This document shows, one piece after another, positions 6,318-14,395 of a DNA stretch of 18,371 nucleotides. Numbering within the stretch: position 1 is the first letter of the stretch; every line of letters begins with the position of its first letter. Source of the DNA: Chloroflexota bacterium (lineage in GTDB: Bacteria; Chloroflexota; Anaerolineae; Anaerolineales; Villigracilaceae); NCBI GenBank assembly GCA_021796315.1, contig JAJYOH010000041.1, forward strand, positions 1 through 18,371. The letters run 5' to 3'. The translations under genes were made by a program, and so were the position numbers. The notes beneath the pieces are model-generated. The model was not told where the DNA came from, made no database searches, and saw nothing but the letters and a program-made list of their open reading frames with translations.

Positions 6318-6995
6318 TTATGCTCTTGTCTTCCTCAACCAGAGCACAATTTGCCAGGGACGCAACAGGTATCCAAGCGGCCAGGCGATGATGTGAACCA
6401 GGCGCGAGAAGGCGAATGCCATCGTCAGTATGAAGAAGTTGAAGACGTGCAATTTGATGATGAACGGCAGGGGCGCGAGCGGTGCGGCGTTTGGGCGCAA
6501 GGTCAGGATGGACCAAACGTATGGCGTGAAGATACCGGTGAACCAGTATGAGCCCCAGCGATAATAGGATGCAATGGTCACGCCCGTTACCAGCGAAACC
6601 AATATTAGAAGCACGACAACGTAATCCATCGGCGTGCTAACGGCTCGGATTCGACTGACGCTGACCCGCCTCAAGAGCAGGACTACCATCCCTATCGTTG
6701 CCCAGAGACCCAGTCCAATGCCGCTGAATTCCAGCAAGTAGAGCCGCAGTGGTTCAGCATTCCAAAGCACAATACTCTGAGGGATGAAGATGGCGATCAG
6801 GTGTCCTGTCAAAATGATGGTGATGCCCCAGTGAAAGGGGATCGAGCCCCAGAACAGTTGTTGGCGTTCAAGCAGTTGTGAGGATAGACTCGAGATGCTG
6901 AATGGCCGGTAAATTGAACGGTAGATCGTCACTACAATAGCAATGAATAATGAAACGTATGGAAAAATCACAAACAGAAGAGTGTTCCAATCCAT
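6318..6995 (-). CDS. narI: Respiratory nitrate reductase gamma subunit (membrane cytochrome b)
   Basis: A 225-residue, five-helix dihaem cytochrome b. It oxidises quinol and passes electrons to the Fe-S subunit NarH. The four haem ligands stand at His55 and His65 (FHWGITIILTGH) and His183 and His201 (KLHVFNFF ... FSRLVHI). Their spacing matches the E. coli NarI ligands 56, 66, 187 and 205. The C-terminal region YLLRPWQIV, which leads to the NarGH interface, is intact. AAGGAGG lies 5 nt upstream of the ATG. The start follows directly on the hemerythrin stop with no gap, so the two are translationally linked. In the usual order narI follows narJ directly; here the hemerythrin gene intervenes. 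Confidence 0.95.
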   Translation of the reverse strand: MDWNTLLFVIFPYVSLFIAIVVTIYRSIYRPFSISSLSSQLLERQQLFWGSIPFHWGITIILTGHLIAIFIPQSIVLWNAEPLRLYLLEFSGIGLGLWATIGMVVLLLRRVSVSRIRAVSTPMDYVVVLLILVSLVTGVTIASYYRWGSYWFTGIFTPYVWSILTLRPNAAPLAPLPFIIKLHVFNFFILTMAFAFSRLVHIIAWPLGYLLRPWQIVLWLRKTRA

Positions 6996-7562
6996 TTAGG
7001 CCTCCTTCAAAAAATTCGCGGCTTCCTGCTCAAGAGCATCTGCCAGCGCAAGATATTTCTCGTGGACTCCTGCGTTAGTCTCCTCATGCTCAATCCGCTC
7101 AAAGCCCTCCGCCATGCGCTCTTGTTTTTCCAATGGAATAAAACGATCGGCCATTGGGAACAGAATACGATCTTCCTTCATGATATGTTGACGCAGCAAA
7201 GCCGCATAACCCAAGGCATTTTCGACCACCGCCTCGCACGTAGATAGATCGTCCGCCAGTTTCAAGGCGGCTTCACGCATAGTGCGCGTAAAGACACGCC
7301 CTTGTTCGTGCTCGAACATCATCACGCCAACGGGCCCACCCTCAACAGGTACACCATTCTCAGCCATCTCCTTGAACAATACGCCTTCCTCTTTTTTGTG
7401 ATGGCATCCATCCGCAAAACCTTTGATGAAATCGGCAGCTTCCACGAAGAAGCCGGGCCGTACATCTCCGCCTTGTTCGATGCGTTTAGCGGCGCTTTCC
7501 AGCGCGTGAATGACGCGTTCGATCACGCGGTGTTCAGACATAAGGATCTCAGTTGCTTTCAC
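6996..7562 (-). CDS. Hemerythrin-domain (HHE) protein between narJ and narI
   Basis: A 188-residue all-helical protein with the hemerythrin di-iron pattern: His11 (SEHRVIERV), His54/His55 with Glu58/Glu59 (GCHHKKEEGVLF), His85 (MFEHEQGR) and His126 with Glu130 (RQHIMKEDRILFP). These fit the H ... HxxxE ... H ... HxxxE metal ligand set. It has no signal peptide or membrane segment, so it is cytoplasmic. The GTG start at 7562 overlaps the narJ TGA as GTGA, with GGAAGG upstream, and the stop abuts narI, so it is co-translated within narGHJI. Hemerythrin-like proteins bind O2 or NO, or take part in iron-sulphur repair. Here it may protect or sense the oxygen or NO state during nitrate reductase assembly. 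The function is inference; the domain and placement are clear. Confidence 0.9.
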   Translation of the reverse strand: MKATEILMSEHRVIERVIHALESAAKRIEQGGDVRPGFFVEAADFIKGFADGCHHKKEEGVLFKEMAENGVPVEGGPVGVMMFEHEQGRVFTRTMREAALKLADDLSTCEAVVENALGYAALLRQHIMKEDRILFPMADRFIPLEKQERMAEGFERIEHEETNAGVHEKYLALADALEQEAANFLKEA

Positions 7563-8077
7563 GGCTGGCCTTCCGCTTTCTTGATGGTTGACACTGGGGC
7601 TGATTTGAGTGTCGCACCGAACAAGTCAATGTAAGGATTACTCTTGTCCTTTTCGCGCAAGACAGCAATCATGCGTTGCACCGCCGTCTCAAAATTCTCG
7701 ATCAGCTCGGGGATGGGCTGGTCGGTGACGGCGAGATAGCGCAGAATCGGCACGAGGTGGTCGGGCAGTTCGCCTTCAGGGTCAATATCCTGCTCGGCCA
7801 TGGCGCGGTTCAACTTCGCCATGAACTCGCCGCGTTGATAACTCTCGCCCCAAATTTGAAAGCCGACATAGGGCGCGGCGGCGGGACTCAGATCGAGCGT
7901 GCGCGTGCAGAGTTCCTCCCAATCGGACAGGGACAGCGCGCCGATTTTTTTGACGAAAGCCGCCAGCCCGTTTCGCGCGGACCCTTTGCCTGCTTCCGTT
8001 AAACCAGCCTCCAACTGCTCGAGCAAGCCCGGCTGGGGATAGCGAAAGGCTTCGGCCAATAACAGGTTGATGTTCAT
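7559..8077 (-). CDS. narJ: Nitrate reductase molybdenum cofactor assembly chaperone
   Basis: A 172-residue NarJ/TorD-like chaperone. NarJ binds the NarG apoprotein, supports insertion of the molybdenum cofactor and the FS0 cluster, and delays membrane docking. The N-terminus NLLLAEAFRYPQPGLLEQL matches the NarJ opening. It is followed by the helical LCTRTLDLSPAAAPYVGFQI segment and the conserved DHLVPILRYLAV stretch. It is shorter than E. coli NarJ (~236 residues), as is common outside Proteobacteria. GAGGTGA precedes the ATG. It begins 37 nt after narH, with a long palindrome in that gap, and its stop overlaps the hemerythrin start by 4 nt. Cytoplasmic. Confidence 0.88.
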   Translation of the reverse strand: MNINLLLAEAFRYPQPGLLEQLEAGLTEAGKGSARNGLAAFVKKIGALSLSDWEELCTRTLDLSPAAAPYVGFQIWGESYQRGEFMAKLNRAMAEQDIDPEGELPDHLVPILRYLAVTDQPIPELIENFETAVQRMIAVLREKDKSNPYIDLFGATLKSAPVSTIKKAEGQP

Positions 8078-8092
8078 CAGTCACCTCATATC

Positions 8093-8118
8093 GTAGTAAC
8101 GACTTAAGTCGTTACTAC
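8093..8118. repeat. Perfect 26-bp palindrome between narH and narJ
   Basis: The sequence from GTAGTAACGACTT (8093-8105) is mirrored exactly by AAGTCGTTACTAC (8106-8118), with CTTAAG at the centre and no spacer. The narH TAG stop (8117-8115 on the minus strand) lies inside it, so the last narH codon and stop derive from the repeat. It may be a REP-type element, an RNase processing site that separates narGH from narJI messages, or a DNA-binding palindrome. The lack of a T-run argues against a terminator. Confidence 0.75.
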
Positions 8119-9644
8119 TCACCTCGTTGTGGCGGTTGCATAAACCCAACGCCGACCTCGCCCTTGTGCGCCAATGGGTCTTTCCATGTTTCAATTGACA
8201 TCTCGCGGTGATAGGGTGGCAGGACGAATCGTTCCGGGACAGTTGGCAGGGTGGTCAACTTGTAGATGGCTTCCGCCTCCTCGGGGCTGGTGCCAGCCTC
8301 GGTCAGGGCTTGAAGCGTGGCTTCGTCAATATTTTTATCCACTGTCTTGCGCCGCATGTAAATCCGCACGGCGTAAATCTTGCGTAATATCCGGCGGATG
8401 ATTTCCTCGTTTCCCGCGCTGAACAGATTGGCGAGATATTTCACGGGGGTGCGCGCCTTGTCGAGATTGTCGAATAGTTCAAATTCATGTTTGGAATCAT
8501 CGAGGTTGAGGCGCACACTGCCATCCTGCATACTGCTCATCACCGGCGAAAGCGGCGGAATGTAGAACATCATGGCCATCGTGCGGTATTCGAGATGCAG
8601 GGGCAGGGCGATCTTCCAGATTTTGGCGAACTTGTAGATCGGGCTTTCCTGCGCGGACTTGATCCAGCCATCATCAATGTCGTTGGCTTTGGCGGCGGCG
8701 ATCACTTCGGGGTCGAAGGGATCGAGGATGGTATCCATGAAGGATTCAACCAGTTGCTCATCCGTGACAGTTGCCGCGGCGGGAATGCGATCCGCATCGT
8801 AGAGCAGGACACCCATGTAGCGGATGCGCCCGACGCAGGAGTGCGCGCAGGCGGGGGCTTGTCCCGTTTCCATGCGCGGGAAGCACAGGATACATTTTTC
8901 GGATTTGCCTGTGTTCCAGTTGTAATAGATTTTTTTGTATGGGCAGGCCGCCACGCACATGCGCCAGGCGCGGCATTGATTCTCGTTGACCAGTACGATG
9001 CCATCTTCAGCGCGTTTGTATATCGCGCCCGAAGGACAAGCCGCTACGCAAGCTGGATTCAAACAGTGATTGCAGATACGCGGCATGTAGTTGAAGACCA
9101 CGCGGTCTATTTCATCCAAAGATGCTTTAACCTCATTAGACAGATTCTGGCTATTGGGATCGTTGCGGGCATACAGGTTCGAGCCGCCCAGGTCGTCATC
9201 CCAGTTGGGTCCCGATTCAATGTGGAGCGGTTTACCTGTCACCATCGAAATCGGAATGGCAGTTGGCTGGTCTTTGCCTTCGGGGGCGGTGAACAAATCC
9301 GAGTAGCGGAAGGTGAAGGGTTCGTAATAATCTTCCAAGCTGGGCAGGTCGGGGTTGTAGTACAGTTTTGCCAGCGCACCCGTACGAGTGTGCAATCTCA
9401 ATTCCAGCTTGTCCTTTTCACCATAACTATCAACTTTCGTAAATTTCCAGCCGCCCTTGAAATGTTTCTGGTTTTCCCATTGAGTCGGGTAACCGGTTCC
9501 AGGGCGGGTCTCCACATTGTTCCACCACATATACTCGGCGCCTTTGCGGTCAGTCCATAAGTTTTTGCAGGCAATGGAACAGGTGTGGCAACCAATACAT
9601 TTGTCCAAATGAAAGAGCATGCTCATGTGTGCGCGTACGTTCAT
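8115..9644 (-). CDS. narH: Respiratory nitrate reductase beta subunit (iron-sulphur protein)
   Basis: A 509-residue Fe-S subunit that wires NarI haems to NarG. The first cluster motif has Cys16, 19, 22 and 26 (CIGCHTCSIACK), the same positions as in E. coli NarH. Further clusters appear as RICNHCLNPACVAACP, then CRAWRMCVAACPYKK, where tryptophan replaces a cysteine as in the [3Fe-4S] site of E. coli NarH, then EKCILCFPR and ACAHSCVGRIRYMGVLLYD. All four clusters therefore look complete. There is no Tat signal, in line with a cytoplasmic NarGH. AGGAGA lies 6-8 nt upstream of the ATG. The narG stop is 107 nt upstream, a gap mostly filled by a hairpin repeat. The stop codon falls inside the next palindrome. 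Confidence 0.96.
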   Translation of the reverse strand: MNVRAHMSMLFHLDKCIGCHTCSIACKNLWTDRKGAEYMWWNNVETRPGTGYPTQWENQKHFKGGWKFTKVDSYGEKDKLELRLHTRTGALAKLYYNPDLPSLEDYYEPFTFRYSDLFTAPEGKDQPTAIPISMVTGKPLHIESGPNWDDDLGGSNLYARNDPNSQNLSNEVKASLDEIDRVVFNYMPRICNHCLNPACVAACPSGAIYKRAEDGIVLVNENQCRAWRMCVAACPYKKIYYNWNTGKSEKCILCFPRMETGQAPACAHSCVGRIRYMGVLLYDADRIPAAATVTDEQLVESFMDTILDPFDPEVIAAAKANDIDDGWIKSAQESPIYKFAKIWKIALPLHLEYRTMAMMFYIPPLSPVMSSMQDGSVRLNLDDSKHEFELFDNLDKARTPVKYLANLFSAGNEEIIRRILRKIYAVRIYMRRKTVDKNIDEATLQALTEAGTSPEEAEAIYKLTTLPTVPERFVLPPYHREMSIETWKDPLAHKGEVGVGFMQPPQRGE

Positions 9645-9662
9645 GGTTTAGTCTCCTGTGTC

Positions 9663-9751
9663 TGTCATTGCGAGGAGGGTGTTCTTCCCGACGAAGCAAT
9701 CCTCCGCGAAGTTGGAGATTGCTTCGGGCAAAGAACGCCCTCGCAATGACA
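9663..9751. repeat. REP-like imperfect hairpin element between narG and narH
   Basis: An 89-bp imperfect inverted repeat. TGTCATTGCGAGGAGGGTGT at the left end is mirrored by GAACGCCCTCGCAATGACA at the right, and GAAGCAATCCTCC is mirrored by GGAGATTGCTTC nearer the centre. The right end abuts the narG TAA without a base between. The TCATTGCGAGG ... GAAGCAATCTC theme is one I know as a dispersed intergenic repeat in several bacterial groups, but I could not check copy number here. In the mRNA it would form a strong hairpin between the narG and narH messages. Confidence 0.75.
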
Positions 9752-12700
9752 TTAGAATTCTACGTTTTCTACTTTCCTCACAAAGACGTTCGTGTCGCGG
9801 TTGACGCCGGTTGGACCCCAGTAATTGAAAGCATAGGTGAACTGGGCATAGCCGCCTGCCATCAGCACAGGCTTGAGACGCGCGCGGGTGATCGAGTTGT
9901 TCATGCCCGCCCGCTTGCCGCGCAAGGGTGAGATGGGAACACCAATCGTGCGTTCGGTGGCGTGATAGACAAACACCGTTCCGCTTGGAATACGGGCCGA
10001 GACGTTACAGCGTTGAACGAATACGCCGTTGTCGTTGAACAGTTCTACCCAATCGTTATCCTTGATACCGAGTTCATCGGCATCCTTGTTGTTCAACCAA
10101 ATCGGATAGCCGCCGCGCGAGAGAGTCATCATGCGGTGATTATCGGAGTACGTTGAATGGATGCTCCACTTGCCGTGCGGGGTGATGTAGTTCATCAATT
10201 TGCCCTGCGCCTCGGCCTGCGTGATTTGCGTTTCGTCCAGCATGGTGTGATCGGGGCGCGGCTTGTAGACCGGCAGGTGCTCACCCCATTGCAGGTAAAG
10301 TTCGTGATCGAGATAGAAATGCTGGCGACCAGTCAACGTGCGCCAGGGAATCAACTCCTCGACATTCAGCGTGAAGGGCGAGTAGGCGCGACCCTTGTTG
10401 ATGCTGGCCGACCAGGTCGGTGTGGTCAACACACGGCGCGGCTGGGCGATCAAATCGGCGAAGTTGTAACGCACGGAGCGCGTCCCCTCGGCGAGATGCA
10501 TCAGGCTATGGCCCGTCTTATGTTCTTCCTGTTCAAAGGCGCGATAAGCCAGTTCGCCGTTTGTGACCGGATCGAGTCGCAGGATGGTGTCCACCACTTC
10601 GCGCGACTCTTCTAGGCTAGGATAGGATTTGCCATTGAACTCCCGCCCCTGTTCCCTGACGAGGGCTTGATACTCATCTGCAACAGGGATCTTCAACCCG
10701 TGCGCGGCCACACCATTCTCTTCCACACCTGGGCCGAGGGTAACCATCTTTTCGTAAAGTTGGGTGTAATCGCGTTCCACCACGCGGAACTTGGGCATAG
10801 TCTTGCCGGGAATTGGTTCGCATTCGCCTTTCTTCCAATCAAGGACAGTGGGCTGGGAAATTTCGTCCACCGTATCGTGCTGGAGGGGAATCATCACTAG
10901 GTCGCGCACGGGTTCGGGCAAATGGACTTTCGCCAGTTCGCTGACCTTCTGCGCGATGGCTTTGTAAATATCCCAATCGTTTTTGGATTCCCAGGCAGGC
11001 GGGACGGCAGCCTGCATCGGGTTGACAAACGTGTGCAAGTCGGTACTGTTAATGTCGGTCTTCTCGTACCAAGTCGCGGCAGGCAGGATCAGGTCCGAGT
11101 AAAGAGCCGAGGTGTCCATGCGGAAGTTGAGATCCACTACGAGGTCGAGTTTGCCCGTCGGCGTTTCGTCGCGATATTCCACTTCGTTGACGTAACCCTT
11201 CGCCATCTCGTTTGCCACTTTGTTGGTGTGTGTGCCCAGATAATGTTTGAGCATATACTCGTGGCCCTTCATGCTCGTGCCGATGGCATTGCCGCGCCAG
11301 ATGAACCAGAGACGCGGCCAGTTTACGGGAGCGTCGGGATCGTCCATTGCAAATTGAAGTTCACCGCTCTTCAATTGCGAAACGATATACTGAATGACCT
11401 CCGCTTCAGACTTTGCGCCTGTCGCTTCCGCGTCTTTGACAACTTCCAGCGAACTCTTGTTGAACTGCGGAAAGAACGGCAACGCTCCCTGACGAACAGC
11501 ACGCGCCTGATAGTCAATCGTATGCTCTTTTTTCTTTTCTCCGGGTAAGCTATCGTAGGCGGTGAAGCCGCGCTCGTAACGCCACTGGTCTGTGTGAACA
11601 TAATGGAAGGAGGGTGTGTTCTGCTGGCGGTTGGGAAGTTTCCAATCTGCCGCAAAAGCAATTGCGCCCCATGAAGCATGGTTGGCGAGTTTCTCCTGCC
11701 CCACATAGTGCGCCAGTCCGCCGCCATTGACACCCACCGAACCGGTCAGCATGAGGGCAACGATGGCGGAACGATACAAGAGGTTGTTGTGATACCAATG
11801 GTTTGCGCCTGCGCCGATGATGACCAAATTTTTGCCGTTGGTCTTTTCGGCATTGACAGCCCATTCACGGGCATACTGCAAACAGGTATCGCGATGGATG
11901 CCGCTGAGTTTTTCCTGCCAGGCCGGGGTGTAGCATGATTCGTCATCGTAGGATTTTGGATAGTCGCCCTTGAGTCCGCGACCCACGCCGAACTGCGCCA
12001 TCATCAAATCGAAGACGGTGGCAACGGTGATTTTTCCCTGACTGGTTTCAATCGTTCGCACCGGGACCCCGCGCCTGGTCACCGCGCCCCCGGCGAAATC
12101 ATCGAACTCGACCTGCGCGACCGAATCGTGCACATCGAGGAAGGACAGTTCGGGATCGAGGTCTTCATCCGTGACCCCATCCTTCATTTCAAGATTCCAT
12201 TTGCCCTTTTCAGTTTGCCAGCGATAACCGATGGTACCCTTGGGCATACGCGGACGGACTGAGTTCTTATCCCAGATCAGCATTTTCCAATCGCCGTTTT
12301 CCTGATCCTTGTACGGTTTGAGCAGGTTGGCGCGCAGGTATTTGCCGGGACGCACGCCCTCACCCCCGGCCCCTCTCCCGTCAGGAGAGGGGAGTTCAAC
12401 TAGGAAGGGCATGTCGGTATACTTTTTGACATAGTCCATAAAGTATGGGACTTGCCGATCCACATAATATTCTTTCAGGATGACATGATTGACGGCCATC
12501 CAGAAGGCAGTGTCCTGCCCGGGATGAACTGGAATCCAGTGATCGGCGTATTTAGCGGCTTGAGAAAAATCAGGGGAAAAGACAGTCAGTTTCGCGCCGG
12601 CATGGCGCACTTCGGAAATGAAATGCGTGTCAGGCGTGCGGGTCATGTTGATGTTCGAACCCATGATGGCGATGAAGCGTGCGTTATACCAATCCGCCGA

Positions 12701-13372
12701 TTCATGCACGTCGGTTTGTTCGCCCCATATTTCGGGACTGGCGGGCGGCAGGTCGCAGTACCAATCGTAAAACGACATCGCCACACCACCCATCAAAGTC
12801 AGAAAGCGCGAACCAGCCGCATACGAAATCTGTGACATGGCCGGGATGGGCGAAAAACCGTTGACGCGGTCAGGGCCATATTTTTTAACAGTGTGGATGA
12901 TTGAGGCGGAGATCATCTCCAGCGCCTCGTCCCACTTGATGCGGCGGAAGCCGCCCTTGCCGCGCGCCTGCTGATAACGGGCGCGCTGTTCTGGATCGTT
13001 GACGATTGATGCCCACGCCTCAACGGGGTCGCTGTATTTTTTACGCGCCGCCCGCCACAGGTCCAGTAATGCGCCGCGTCCGTAGGGATATTTCACGCGA
13101 ATGGGGCTGTATAAATACCACGAATACGAAATCCCGCGCTGACAACCGCGAGGTTCGTAAGGAGGCAGACCTTCCTCCAAAAGCGGATAATCGGTGGCTT
13201 GCAGTTCCCACGTCACAATGCCATCTTTGACGAAAACTTCCCACGAGCATGACCCCGTGCAATTGACGCCGTGCGTTGTTCGTACTCGTTTATCGTGAGC
13301 GAAACGGTTGCGATAGAACTCTTCCCATTTACGCTCGACAGGTTCAACAGATTCTTTAATCCACTTTGTCAT
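9752..13372 (-). CDS. narG: Respiratory nitrate reductase alpha subunit (catalytic, Mo-bisMGD)
   Basis: A 1206-residue catalytic subunit that reduces nitrate to nitrite. The N-terminus holds the FS0 [4Fe-4S] ligands His34, Cys38, Cys42 and Cys77 (HGVNCTGSC ... PRGCQRG). The molybdenum ligand aspartate is Asp248 in [14 protein letters not shown]. Long stretches follow E. coli NarG closely, such as [47 protein letters not shown] and the C-terminal [21 protein letters not shown]. There is no Tat signal: the protein starts [11 protein letters not shown], so it faces the cytoplasm. GGAGG stands 9 nt before the ATG, and the cytochrome gene ends 22 nt upstream. Residues about 328-340 ([13 protein letters not shown]) are not part of the normal protein and come from a palindromic repeat in the gene. 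The frame stays open, so the enzyme is probably functional. Confidence 0.97.
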   Translation of the reverse strand: MTKWIKESVEPVERKWEEFYRNRFAHDKRVRTTHGVNCTGSCSWEVFVKDGIVTWELQATDYPLLEEGLPPYEPRGCQRGISYSWYLYSPIRVKYPYGRGALLDLWRAARKKYSDPVEAWASIVNDPEQRARYQQARGKGGFRRIKWDEALEMISASIIHTVKKYGPDRVNGFSPIPAMSQISYAAGSRFLTLMGGVAMSFYDWYCDLPPASPEIWGEQTDVHESADWYNARFIAIMGSNINMTRTPDTHFISEVRHAGAKLTVFSPDFSQAAKYADHWIPVHPGQDTAFWMAVNHVILKEYYVDRQVPYFMDYVKKYTDMPFLVELPSPDGRGAGGEGVRPGKYLRANLLKPYKDQENGDWKMLIWDKNSVRPRMPKGTIGYRWQTEKGKWNLEMKDGVTDEDLDPELSFLDVHDSVAQVEFDDFAGGAVTRRGVPVRTIETSQGKITVATVFDLMMAQFGVGRGLKGDYPKSYDDESCYTPAWQEKLSGIHRDTCLQYAREWAVNAEKTNGKNLVIIGAGANHWYHNNLLYRSAIVALMLTGSVGVNGGGLAHYVGQEKLANHASWGAIAFAADWKLPNRQQNTPSFHYVHTDQWRYERGFTAYDSLPGEKKKEHTIDYQARAVRQGALPFFPQFNKSSLEVVKDAEATGAKSEAEVIQYIVSQLKSGELQFAMDDPDAPVNWPRLWFIWRGNAIGTSMKGHEYMLKHYLGTHTNKVANEMAKGYVNEVEYRDETPTGKLDLVVDLNFRMDTSALYSDLILPAATWYEKTDINSTDLHTFVNPMQAAVPPAWESKNDWDIYKAIAQKVSELAKVHLPEPVRDLVMIPLQHDTVDEISQPTVLDWKKGECEPIPGKTMPKFRVVERDYTQLYEKMVTLGPGVEENGVAAHGLKIPVADEYQALVREQGREFNGKSYPSLEESREVVDTILRLDPVTNGELAYRAFEQEEHKTGHSLMHLAEGTRSVRYNFADLIAQPRRVLTTPTWSASINKGRAYSPFTLNVEELIPWRTLTGRQHFYLDHELYLQWGEHLPVYKPRPDHTMLDETQITQAEAQGKLMNYITPHGKWSIHSTYSDNHRMMTLSRGGYPIWLNNKDADELGIKDNDWVELFNDNGVFVQRCNVSARIPSGTVFVYHATERTIGVPISPLRGKRAGMNNSITRARLKPVLMAGGYAQFTYAFNYWGPTGVNRDTNVFVRKVENVEF
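12357..12394. repeat. Palindromic repeat inserted in frame within narG
   Basis: CCCCTCTCC (12370-12378) and GGAGAGGGG (12384-12392) form a 9-bp stem with a 5-nt loop. They are preceded by CCCTCACCCCCGGC, a dispersed GC-rich repeat type I recognise from many genomes. Read in the narG frame it encodes the low-complexity peptide [14 protein letters not shown]. coli NarG has a shorter loop here (VMLEERDGYYAAG), so about 6 residues were added and several replaced without breaking the frame. Confidence 0.8.
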
Positions 13373-13394
13373 CGTTTTATCCTCCGTTTATCGT

Positions 13395-14345
13395 TTAGAG
13401 TTTGCCATTCTTCCGCAATCGCTGCGCCAGGCTCAAGCGCTGGCGCGGCCAGAAGACAAGCATGCCAATCAATAAAGCTACAGCGACACCAGAGCCTGCT
13501 CCCAATAAGGTTTGGAGATTCAACTGTGTGTGTGGCTGGCCCTGCTGGTCTGCCCTTGCAAAGAATGCCAGCAAATCGGCTTGCTCCGAGGTGGTCAGCG
13601 ACTTGTTTGTAAAAATTCCCTGCATGGTCGGAAAAGGCAGGCTGCCCAATACGCCCGCCAGCCCTTCGCGGCCATAGCGTGTGTAAACATGTGTCTGATC
13701 GGGGCCCAGAGCGCCGCCGCCGAGGGCACCTGCGCCTTCGACGCTATGACAGGCAATGCAAGGCGTTCCTCCGTTCGTCAAAGGAATCGCTCCTGTGAAG
13801 AGTTTCTCTCCAAAGTCAGGGTCGCCGTTTATGCTCAATACAAGAGTTGTACCCGTGAGCGACTGGTTTGCAGGTTGCGTTGATTGCGTGGGAGCCATGC
13901 CAGTCGGTGAAGTAGACGCTTGGGTCGGCACAGACGCCGACGCTCCATCCACGCTCTGGAAATAGGCGACTAGGTCCGCCACATCAGCATCGCTCAATCC
14001 CAAGTTGGGCATGGGGATGTTGTTATTTTCGGCCAGCAATTTTTTCGCGGTCAGATCGCCCGAAGCCAGAACTTTATCGGGCGCTTTGATCCAGCCCGAA
14101 AGCCAGGCTATGTCGCGTCGCGTCGTCACGCCCTGCAAGTCGGGACCTATAAGTTTTCCTCCGCCGACGGTATGGCAGGCCGCACACTTGGATTTGAAAA
14201 TTGTCTCGCCATTGCCCGCGTCCTGATGCGGTGGCGCGGCCTGTGCCAGCGAGACAATTCCCGTCAGCAGGAGCATTAACAGACCGGTGATAATTAGCGC
14301 CTGAACCAGACGGGAAAGAGATAGGGTGGTTCTATTTTTCGTCAT
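13395..14345 (-). CDS. Membrane-anchored dihaem cytochrome c, NarC-like
   Basis: Starting at the ATG at 14345, with AGGAGG 8 nt upstream, the protein has 316 residues. A further in-frame ATG at 14399 lacks such a site. Residues 12-36 form a signal or anchor helix ending AQAAPP. Two class I cytochrome c domains follow: CAACH (Cys54, Cys57, His58) with likely Met112 (NIPMPNLGLSD), and CIACH (Cys196, Cys199, His200) with likely Met241 (FPTMQGIF). A Thr/Ser/Pro-rich linker (about 136-165) joins them, and residues 282-299 form a second membrane helix before a basic tail. The haem domains face the outside of the cytoplasmic membrane. Its place directly before narG recalls narC of the Thermus nar operon, a dihaem cytochrome needed with the reductase. 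It may pass electrons to or from other carriers. Confidence 0.88.
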   Translation of the reverse strand: MTKNRTTLSLSRLVQALIITGLLMLLLTGIVSLAQAAPPHQDAGNGETIFKSKCAACHTVGGGKLIGPDLQGVTTRRDIAWLSGWIKAPDKVLASGDLTAKKLLAENNNIPMPNLGLSDADVADLVAYFQSVDGASASVPTQASTSPTGMAPTQSTQPANQSLTGTTLVLSINGDPDFGEKLFTGAIPLTNGGTPCIACHSVEGAGALGGGALGPDQTHVYTRYGREGLAGVLGSLPFPTMQGIFTNKSLTTSEQADLLAFFARADQQGQPHTQLNLQTLLGAGSGVAVALLIGMLVFWPRQRLSLAQRLRKNGKL

Positions 14346-14395
14346 GGATTGCGCCTCCTCATTAAGCAGATTTGATTTTGGATTGAGATGAATTT

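Noticed and set aside
8487..9560. Long plus-strand ORF (357 codons) antisense to narH
   Set aside because: It lies wholly opposite narH, whose clusters and conservation are unmistakable. The antisense protein has no recognisable domain, and its length follows from the GC-biased codon use of narH.
10922..11548. Plus-strand ORF of 208 codons opposite narG
   Set aside because: Antisense shadow of a highly conserved gene, with no motif or ribosome-binding support.
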